A DNA stretch of 64,000 nt, from assembly GCA_017525605.1 (NCBI GenBank), contig JAFXSM010000011.1, forward strand, positions 1 through 64,000. Reading direction: 5' to 3'. Source of the stretch: Treponema sp. GTDB taxonomy: Bacteria; Spirochaetota; Spirochaetia; Treponematales; Treponemataceae. Position 1 is the first letter of the stretch. Each line of letters begins with the position of its first letter. The notes under the pieces are model-generated. The model ran no database searches and was not told the DNA's origin. It saw only the letters and a program-made list of their open reading frames with translations. The position numbers and the translations under genes were made by a program. Shown here one piece after another: positions 23,176 to 31,600 of the stretch.

Positions 23176-26100
23176 CTACGCTATCTTATCCTCGTACAAA
23201 TACTGATTCAGCTCGCGTATGATGGAGCTAAGCTGGTTGCCGAAGATTTTGTTGACTTTGTTGAAGCCGCCCTGATTGCGCCACGCCATGTATTCATCAA
23301 AAGTCTTTTCGTTCAGCACGGACTCGTTGATAAGATACTTTTCGATTCGCTCAATCCACTTTTTTTCGCCGGCGGTGAAATCGTGGGCTTTGCACAATTT
23401 TTTGACGGCGTTGTGGATTCGCTCCTCGTGGGAGACCAAAGGAGAACCGATTGCGTAGCGTCGCACCAGAGTGATGATGTCGGCGGCGCACTCCTCGTTC
23501 GTGACTTTCTGGACGGCAGTATTTAGTTTGAGCACGCTGTAGTTGTTGGCATCCAAAGTCATGCTCAGAGTTCGAAGGTCTGCAATCGTCAAATCGGCAG
23601 GATGGGTGCAGACGATTTCGAGTGCGGAGAGTTTACTCCTGTTTTCGTTCAGGTAGGCTGAAAAACTTTCAAGATAATCGGCCGGCTCCTGCCCTTTTCC
23701 GAAGCCCCTCGTCACTTCAAGGATTTCATCGGTCTTGTTGCTCACAAGTACATATCGCTCCGTTGACTTCTGCATCTTGAAAGCCCCGAACGATTCTTTC
23801 GCCCTCAAAAGCACCTCTTTGCAGTTTTCTTCCGAAACAGATTTTGCCTCGCGGACTTTCGAGATGAACTCCTCGGGAGAATCGTAATGCGAAACCACTT
23901 TGAAATAATTCAGCTGCGACTCGTCCAAGTTCCGCTTCACGCGCTGGAATTTCGCGATTATCTGGTCGTTTATGAATTTGACATGTTCCTCGTCATCGAC
24001 TTTTTCGTAGCCAGAAAAGAGGTCGTCAAAAGTTGCGCTCGGATTTGCGACGACAGGTTTCATCGATGAAAATTCGTCGAGGTAGGAATACAAATCGACT
24101 GCATCGAAAATGTCGAAATGAGTTTTGCTGATTTTCGGGCACAAACGCGTTGCGCGACCGAGCATCTGCTCGTAGAGGATGCGCGATTTTATCCGTCGCA
24201 TGAATACGATTTTCGTGATTTCAGGCACGTCGATTCCAGTCGAAAGCAAATCCACTGTCACTGCGATTGTCGGGTAATGCTCGTTCTTGAACCTCCTGAT
24301 TGCGTCCTGAACTCTGTCCCTGTCTCCGATTGCGCAGGTAATTTTTTCTATCGCGGAAGACGGAATTTCCTGCGCAGAATAAATATCGCGGAGCTGCTTC
24401 ACGATTTCGTCCGCGTGCCTGTCGTTCACCGCAAAGATTACGGTCTTTTCGTCGCTCTCAGGGTCGATGTATTTCGAAAGCTCTTTCAGAACGACCTGAT
24501 TAAAGGAAGGAATCAGAACGTTTTTGTTGAATTCCTCCACGTCAAAATCAACTTCGTCCTCAAGCTCCTCCGCGTTCAGAAGCTCCTTCGTGACAGGATT
24601 GTATTTTGCCAAAGACTCGCCTTTCTTATGGTGGATTCCGTTCTGGTTCAGCTCGGTTTTAATTGTGTGCGGCGCGTCATAATCGACAAGATAACCGTCA
24701 ATTACGGCTTCTCGGTATGAATATGTGTAGACGGCGTTTCCGAAAATCTGGGTCGTGTGCAAAGCAGGTGTCGCGGTGAGTCCGATTTTCACGGCATCAA
24801 AATATTCGATTACTTTTTTGTATTTGCTCACAAAATCGTTCTGGTCGCGATAAAGAAGCTCAGCCTCGCTAAGCTCACGGTCAAGCGTGTATCCGCGGTG
24901 CGCCTCGTCGATGATGATGCAGTCGAAGTCGCCCGAAGACGGAATGCGCTCCTTGTCCTCGCCCATTATGCGCGCAATCATTCCCTGAACTGTCGCGACC
25001 TGAATCCGGGTTTCCGAAGCCAAGCTGATATCGTCGAGGGAGTTGATATTGTAGATTTTATTGAGAGGCTGCAAATCTTCGAGTTTCACGTCGTTGAACA
25101 CGTCCTGTGCCTGCTCGCCCAATGCGGTGCGGTCAACCAAAAACAAAATGCGGCGGAATCTGTTCGTTTTCAGAAAACGGTAAATCATTCCGAGAATCGT
25201 CCTGGTTTTTCCAGTTCCTGTCGCCATTGTCAGAAGGATTCGCTTCTGCCCGTTGATGACAGCCTTTTCGACAGCCTGAACCGCCTCAAGCTGATAATAT
25301 CGGAAATTCAATCCGTCCGGGTCTCGCAAAAAGTCGTATGACAAGTTCTCAAGTTTTTGGTCTGCCTCGTCAATGTTCTGCTTGAATTTCGCCATAAGTC
25401 CATCAGGGCTGTACCAGCCTTGAAGCGCGACCGGAATGTTCGAGTCCTTCCGCAAATCCTGAAACCAGATTCCGGATTCGGTCTCAATCTGCTTCAGGTA
25501 CGGGCGGCCATTCGTGGCAAAGACGAACGGAACTTTGAAATTCTGCCATTTTCCCAAGCAATATTTCTCGTCTTCGTCTTTTATGTTTTTCGCATACTGA
25601 TGGCACTGGTTGTCGATGATTGCATAAACGCTTTTTTCGTACGCCTTAGCCTCGATGATTCCGATTAAGTTTTCATCGACGAACAAGGCGTAATCGGCAC
25701 GCGCGTCTTTTGTGGTGTCAGCACCTTTCGACGCTTTCACGGGCCATTCCGCAATGGCGATTCTCTTTCCCTTTTGCGGACGAGTTCCCTTCGAGTAGCG
25801 AAGATTTTCCGTGTCAGCTTCCCAGCCGACTTTGCGAAGCTGCTCGTCGATAATCGCCCTTGTCTGCGCTTCCGTGAGAGCCGCCTTCGAGACTGCGATT
25901 GCGGAAGCATTGAGCCTCTCCTGCCTTGAAAGCGAACTCTGCGGAGTCAAATTCTGAAGAGATTCACGCTCTTTTTTGGCTTTCTCGACTTCCGCCTCAA
26001 GTTCGGCAAGTCGTTTGTCACGCTCTGCAATCAGGGCTTCTTTTTCCGCAATGGTAACGGCGGCATTCTCAAGCTCAATCTTCTGCTCTTCGATTTTCCG

Positions 26101-26562
26101 CTCCTGATTTTTCACAAGCGGCATCAGATTGATTTTCTTTTTCGGAGGCTCAGGCGCAACAAACGGCTGCGGCGTGAAATCCGCTTCCCCGTAAGTGCGC
26201 ATGAACCAGACCGCAATCTGATATGTGAACCCCAAAACAGCAAGTGCTTCCTGCTCCGATGCGATATTTTTGTGCGCGGAATCGTTGCGCTGCAAGCGAA
26301 CTTGGGTTATCCACTGGCAGACATCATAAGGAAGAAGCTTTTCGGATTTCAGAATCCTTGTCCTGTTGTAATGCGTGTTTTCCCTTTCATCCTCAGGCTC
26401 AGGAATATTCTCAATGCGCATGATTTCGCTGACCATCATCTCGACAAAAAGACCTGATTTAGTCTTGCTTGATGCCGGGTCGGAATAAACATATTCCTCG
26501 GCAAATTTCAAAATCTTCGCAAAATCAGACCAATAAGTTTGTAAAAACGAAAAATTACTCAT
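23176..26562 (-). CDS. hsdR: Type I restriction enzyme motor and nuclease subunit (1128 aa)
   Basis: ATP-driven DNA translocase and endonuclease of the HsdRMS complex. An N-terminal DUF4145-like region (residues 1-130) is followed by a Glu/Lys-rich coiled coil (about 150-210). The nuclease domain has Asp near 290 in ARADYALFVDE and EAK near 305. Walker A MATGTGKT is near 449 and the DEAH box in IIIDEAHRGY near 553. Length fits. ATG 26562 is chosen over a GTG two codons upstream. It is the first gene of the defence island. Confidence 0.95.
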   Translation of the reverse strand: MSNFSFLQTYWSDFAKILKFAEEYVYSDPASSKTKSGLFVEMMVSEIMRIENIPEPEDERENTHYNRTRILKSEKLLPYDVCQWITQVRLQRNDSAHKNIASEQEALAVLGFTYQIAVWFMRTYGEADFTPQPFVAPEPPKKKINLMPLVKNQERKIEEQKIELENAAVTIAEKEALIAERDKRLAELEAEVEKAKKERESLQNLTPQSSLSRQERLNASAIAVSKAALTEAQTRAIIDEQLRKVGWEADTENLRYSKGTRPQKGKRIAIAEWPVKASKGADTTKDARADYALFVDENLIGIIEAKAYEKSVYAIIDNQCHQYAKNIKDEDEKYCLGKWQNFKVPFVFATNGRPYLKQIETESGIWFQDLRKDSNIPVALQGWYSPDGLMAKFKQNIDEADQKLENLSYDFLRDPDGLNFRYYQLEAVQAVEKAVINGQKRILLTMATGTGKTRTILGMIYRFLKTNRFRRILFLVDRTALGEQAQDVFNDVKLEDLQPLNKIYNINSLDDISLASETRIQVATVQGMIARIMGEDKERIPSSGDFDCIIIDEAHRGYTLDRELSEAELLYRDQNDFVSKYKKVIEYFDAVKIGLTATPALHTTQIFGNAVYTYSYREAVIDGYLVDYDAPHTIKTELNQNGIHHKKGESLAKYNPVTKELLNAEELEDEVDFDVEEFNKNVLIPSFNQVVLKELSKYIDPESDEKTVIFAVNDRHADEIVKQLRDIYSAQEIPSSAIEKITCAIGDRDRVQDAIRRFKNEHYPTIAVTVDLLSTGIDVPEITKIVFMRRIKSRILYEQMLGRATRLCPKISKTHFDIFDAVDLYSYLDEFSSMKPVVANPSATFDDLFSGYEKVDDEEHVKFINDQIIAKFQRVKRNLDESQLNYFKVVSHYDSPEEFISKVREAKSVSEENCKEVLLRAKESFGAFKMQKSTERYVLVSNKTDEILEVTRGFGKGQEPADYLESFSAYLNENRSKLSALEIVCTHPADLTIADLRTLSMTLDANNYSVLKLNTAVQKVTNEECAADIITLVRRYAIGSPLVSHEERIHNAVKKLCKAHDFTAGEKKWIERIEKYLINESVLNEKTFDEYMAWRNQGGFNKVNKIFGNQLSSIIRELNQYLYEDKIA

Positions 26563-26599
26563 AAACACATCCGCAGCAAAAAAAAATTTCAGAGTGTCT

Positions 26600-26605
26600 A
26601 TTATA
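26600..26605 (-). promoter_or_regulatory. Candidate -10 box for hsdR
   Basis: TATAAT on the minus strand preceded by TTG, 38 bases before the hsdR start. No good -35 is seen at the right distance. Confidence 0.4.
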
Positions 26606-26744
26606 CAACTTTTCTACAAGTTTATGAGATTGAAGAATCCCACGCAGAAACGCACATTTCATCACCATTTGCAAGCATCTTCTTAAGATTGCATTAAAAC
26701 TCATAAAAATTACATTATATGTCACCAAACCGCAATAAAACGTA

Positions 26745-26773
26745 TTGACCGCAAACTTTTCTTACTCTATATT
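26745..26773 (+). promoter_or_regulatory. Promoter of the OmpA-family gene
   Basis: TTGACC, 17 bases, TATATT. Transcription would start near 26780, giving a leader of about 245 bases that contains the whole MITE-like element at 26817-27002. Confidence 0.7.
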
Positions 26774-26816
26774 TTGCAACATTCTTCATTAAAAAAATCA
26801 TCAACAATAAAAAGTA

Positions 26817-27002
26817 GGTCAAACATCAAGTTTTACGACATAATGCTGGAAACAAGCGTAGGCGGGGTTCCTGCATGAGAAAACACGGAACATCGTAAAC
26901 GATGTTCACGCCACCGCAAAGCGGTACTGCCGTTTTCGGTGGTGGGTTCTCGCTGGGAGCTTGTTTCTGCAACTACATTTTGTATTAACTCGATATTCGA
27001 CC
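26817..27002. mobile_element. MITE-like palindromic element, copy 2 (186 bp)
   Basis: Same family as 13143-13307 in opposite orientation. The ends are GGTCAAACATC and CGATATTCGACC, with inner ends GGAAACAAGC and GCTTGTTTC. This copy holds an extra hairpin GAACATCG-taaa-CGATGTTC (26888-26907). Both copies are preceded by AGTA. It sits between the promoter and the OmpA-family start codon. Confidence 0.75.
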
Positions 27003-27025
27003 TGTTATATCAAATCAGGGGTTTT

Positions 27026-28573
27026 ATGCGTTTTCGTGCAATTCTGCTCGCATTCGTGCTTTCAGGTTTTTCTTCCGTGTTCGCGGAGCCTGACAACGGC
27101 AAATTTCTTCCGGCAAAGGAAGTTCTCGTTCCGAATCATGTTTATTTCGAGCTCGGCGGAGGATTGAATTTTCCGCTCGAATTTTTCAACCAGGGCAACA
27201 TCGCCATGACAAGCTACGGCGGTCAGTTTTTCGGCGGAGCCGGATACAACTGGTGCGGCTGGCTTTTTGGGCTCGAATACACGCACGACATGTGGGGCGA
27301 AGGCAAGGGCGAATACGCGCTCATGCAGAATTTCAAGAACAACATAATCGAATTCAAACTGCGCAGAGTTCTCTCAAAAAACAGCATCGACTGGCTTCCG
27401 TGGTGGTTCGAAATTGTTCCGGGAGCTGGAATCGGCGTGAATTTCATCACGACTGATTATTACCCGTCAAAGCACGCGAAAGACGACGGAAAACTCAGCA
27501 GCGTCAAACTTTTCCAAAGCGGCGCGAACTGCCTTTTCTATGACGTTTCGCTTGAATTCGCGTTTCCTGCGGTAACAGACACTTTCATTCCGTTTGTGGG
27601 TGCCGACTACAACGCATTTTACGACACGAGCATCGGCGGAGGATTCGCGGGATTCGGACGCGTCTATATCGGAGTGCGCTCATATCCGCTCGGAATCGTG
27701 AACGACATTCAGAGAAGAAGAAATCAGCGAAAGCAGCAAAAAGAACTCGAAAGACTCGAAAAACTCAAAAAGCAGGAAGAACCGAAGGAAGAAGAGCCGA
27801 AGGAAACAGAAATCGGCGACCCGATTGCGCGGCTCACGATTACGCCGAACGAGGATTTCACGCCGGACGGCGACGGAAAATCGGACGTTGTGCATCTAAA
27901 ACCGCAGGCACTCAATCTTACGGAAGAGCCAGAAAGCTGGACGCTCACGATTTTCGACCCGAAAGGCGCGGAGTTCAAGAAATGGAGCGGAACTGGCGCA
28001 TTGCCTGAAAACATCGACTGGAACGGAAAATCCGAAAGCGGCGAAGTCGTGTTCTCACGAAACACATATCCTGCAAAACTTTCCGTCATTCCGAAAGAGA
28101 ACGACAGAAACAGAAGCGGCAAAAATGAGCTTACTGATTCAGGCGACATAAAAACTGGAATTTTGATGATTGAAATCATTCCTGACAAAAAATGGAAAAT
28201 CATCGTGAACACGATTCACTTTGATGCCGACCGCGCGACTTTCATCCGCATTCCGAAAGAGCAGCAGGAAGAGAACCGCGAGACACTGGACAGCATCGCT
28301 CGGCAGATAAAAAACGTCGGGGACGTTAATGTCCTTGTGGAAGGATACGCGAACAACGTGAGCAACACTGCACGCGAGGACAGGGAGGAGCTTGTTCCGC
28401 TTTCTCAGCTTCGCGCGGAGACGATTCAGCAGGAACTCGCGAACAGAGGGCTCGACATGAAGACTCTGAGCGCGAAAGGACGAGGCGGCGCGAACCCGCT
28501 TGCAGCATGGGAAGACCGAGCGAACTGGTGGAAAAACCGCCGCGTCGAATTCATCGTGACGAGAGACGAGTAA
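27026..28573 (+). CDS. OmpA-family outer membrane protein (515 aa)
   Basis: Signal peptide MRFRAILLAFVLSGFSSVFA. Residues about 30-230 are a beta-barrel type domain with many Gly and aromatic residues. A Lys/Glu-rich coiled coil (about 230-265) leads to a FlgD-like Ig region (ITPNEDFTPDGDG) and a C-terminal OmpA domain whose peptidoglycan-binding helix includes SQLRAETIQQELANRG and WWKNRRVEFIV. It should tie the outer membrane to peptidoglycan. The ATG at 27026 gives a clean signal peptide with AGGGG upstream; a GTG at 26939 lies in the mobile element. Confidence 0.9.
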   Translation: MRFRAILLAFVLSGFSSVFAEPDNGKFLPAKEVLVPNHVYFELGGGLNFPLEFFNQGNIAMTSYGGQFFGGAGYNWCGWLFGLEYTHDMWGEGKGEYALMQNFKNNIIEFKLRRVLSKNSIDWLPWWFEIVPGAGIGVNFITTDYYPSKHAKDDGKLSSVKLFQSGANCLFYDVSLEFAFPAVTDTFIPFVGADYNAFYDTSIGGGFAGFGRVYIGVRSYPLGIVNDIQRRRNQRKQQKELERLEKLKKQEEPKEEEPKETEIGDPIARLTITPNEDFTPDGDGKSDVVHLKPQALNLTEEPESWTLTIFDPKGAEFKKWSGTGALPENIDWNGKSESGEVVFSRNTYPAKLSVIPKENDRNRSGKNELTDSGDIKTGILMIEIIPDKKWKIIVNTIHFDADRATFIRIPKEQQEENRETLDSIARQIKNVGDVNVLVEGYANNVSNTAREDREELVPLSQLRAETIQQELANRGLDMKTLSAKGRGGANPLAAWEDRANWWKNRRVEFIVTRDE

Positions 28574-28578
28574 AAAAA

Positions 28579-28641
28579 TGTCATCCTGAACTTGTTTCAG
28601 GATCGGAAAGACACAGATGCTGAAACGAGTTCAGCATGACA
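28579..28641. repeat. Inverted dispersed repeat (25-bp arms) between two envelope genes
   Basis: TGTCATCCTGAACTTGTTTC at the left is answered by the inverse TGTCATGCTGAACTCGTTTC at the right, each arm also folding on itself (CCTGAA/TTCAGG). Such TCATCCTGAA-type repeats are widespread in bacterial genomes. It could act as a transcription barrier between the two genes. Confidence 0.75.
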
Positions 28642-28662
28642 AATAAAAAAAGAGGCAGCATT

Positions 28663-31600
28663 ATGAAAGTTTTTAAGGCATTATCAGGATTATCTGCGTT
28701 TTTATTGTTCGCAGGCTGTTCGAATCTTTTTGAGACAATATACAACGAGGACGGAAGCGAAAAGACTGGCGACAGCTCGATTTCAGTGCCGACATCGAAC
28801 ACGACTTCAAGCGCGAACATGGAAATTTCGGAAGGGCTTGTCGTCATAAAGGCAAGCGAGCCGGACGTGAACCAAATCACTTACTCAGAAAGCCAGTCAA
28901 CATATTACGTCGGGCGCGTTCCTTTCGAATACACAGACGAATACACAAATTACGCCCAGGATGACGACACGCGATACACAAACGGAACGACTTCATGGAT
29001 TCATGCGATTGACGACCCGGTTGAATTCAGATGCTTCCCGAACGATGCGAATGCCTCGGTTTCATGGACAATCGAACAGACGTGGCAGTTCTATCCGCAA
29101 GTTCAGACGAACGTAACAAAAGACAACGACGGAAATGAAATCTCTTACAACAGCATAACAGGTCAGGACGCGGAAAAACTCTCTGAATCAGAATCAGTTC
29201 CGTATGTTTACTCGGCAAGCAAAAGCACGACTCAAATCAAATCCGACCTTCCTTACGGCGTGAGCGTTGTCACCTGCAAAATCACTGCCGACGATGCGCA
29301 GTATTCAAGCACATACAGAATCGTCGTCACAAAAGGATTCACGGCGACGGCACTCGACACAGGAACGAACACAGGAAACACCGTCACAGACCACGGACTC
29401 GTCGTCATAAAAGCGACGCAGCCGAGCTACAACGCAATCACCTACGACCCGAACGTGCATGAATACGAAGTCGGAGATTCGACAGGGGCAGACACAACTG
29501 CGGATTTGACAGGACTCGACGACCCGGTGATTTTCAAATGCTTCACTCTCGACGAAACTGCGACTGTATCTTGGACAGCACGCCAGACAAAAGAATACAA
29601 ACTCGATTATGACTCGGAGGGAAAAATCAGCGGGCAGACTCTTACGGATTTGTCTGAAAGCGTAGCGTTCGACTGGGCGGAACACGGAACAGTCCACACG
29701 GGAACGACACCGTATTTGCAGCCGACTTCTTCCGACACGAACAAGATTATCTACTCGAATCTCCCTTACGGCGTAACAGAAGTTACTGTGACCGTAAATG
29801 CGATTAACACAAATCAGGACGGCGTGGAAGTCGTCGATTCTTCTCAGTACAAAATCACACTCACAAAAAGATACGTCATCACTTCAGGCGTTACTGTCGA
29901 TACTGACGGAATCGGAATGGGCGTTTATGCGAACGGAAAAACCGGAAACCTCATTTCATGGAGCAAGGACAAACTCAACTACAGCATTTCCCCGTTGAGC
30001 GGCGCGAACGACCCTGTTGTCGTCGTGTTCAAGCCGGAAGACGCGAGCGCAAATCTCAATTGGACAGCGACACAAACTCACACTTACGAAACAGAAACGA
30101 CCGAATACACAACGACCGTGAACGGAAAAACTGTGACATACACATATCAGTCAGGCGGAAAATACACCGAACTCGACACGCCAGTAAATCTGATTGAAAA
30201 CGGCACGCTCTCAGTGAACACAACGGCAGTTTCGGGAATGCAGCTCTGCTCTGGCAATCTTCCATACGGAACGACAGTCGTGACAGTGACGAACAACGAC
30301 ACGACATATTCAGTGACTCTCAAAAAGCGACGCGTTTTGACGAATGTCGCAATCAGTTCAGATGAAAATTCAGATTCCAGCCTCGTCACCGACCAGAGAC
30401 TTGTCGTAATAAGCTCTGCAAATCCTTCTATTAATATGATTACTTACAAGGCCGGCAAAAACGATTACGAAGTCTCTTCGATAACTGGAACTGACAATCC
30501 GATGAGTTTCCGCTGCTTTGTCGATTCAGAAGCAACTGTGAACTGGACAGTGAAGCAGACGAAAACTTTCACTGCACAGACAACGACTTCCGAAAAGACG
30601 GTGACGGACAGCGTTCTTGGAACGACTACGACCGTAAAAACAACGACAGTCACGGGACAGACAGAGAACGAACTCGAAACTCCGGTCGCAATTGATTTTT
30701 CGGACGAAGAAGGCTATGAGAATGCGATTCAGTCAACGATTCCGTACGGAGTGAGCGTCGTGACAGCGACAGTCAGCGCACCAGATGCAGCCGACACAGT
30801 TTACACAATCACTCTCACAAGAAACATTTACGAGGCAAACTCTTCAAGTTCATCAAGTTCGTCAGCTTCAAATTCACAAGACACCTACTCGCTTCTTTCT
30901 GACCTTGAAATCAGCATCTCGGACGGAGAATCTGCTTCTTCAACAGGAACTCTCACGCCTGAATTCAGCCCGACGACATACACGTACACGCTCGAAGTAG
31001 ATGAGAACGCGGATTCAATAACGATTGACGCGGCGGCAGCGTATGAAGACGCGGAAATCGAATTCTCCGACGCAATAACGAAATACGGAACTGTTCCGGG
31101 TGCAGCGGGAAACACTGTCCAGCTTGCAGGCGGAACTTCAAGAATCACGCTCACAGTAAAAGACGAAACAGGCCTTCCGCGAACATACACGATTTACGTC
31201 GTAAAACCGAACGACGGCGACACGAGCTTGAAGTCGCTTTCACACACGCCTTCAACTTCATTTGAAAACGGAGTCGAAGGATTCAGCACAGACACAAGCT
31301 ACATTGGCGAAAGCGCGGCAGGAACAGCAAAATACGAAATGACATTGAGCGCGGACTCAAGAAAAGACGTTACGAGCGTCTCATTCACCGCAATTCCGAA
31401 CGACTCGCGCACGACAGTTGCATATGGATATTCAGCAGACATCGCTACATTGCCGTCTGAATGGACAGAAAACTACACTTACGAAACGCAGAACGGAACA
31501 AGCGCGAAATCTTACACAGTCCAAACTGGAGATGAAAATTCCGAAAACATGACACGCATTCTCTGGGTGAAAACGATAAGCGGCGAATATTACCACACGG

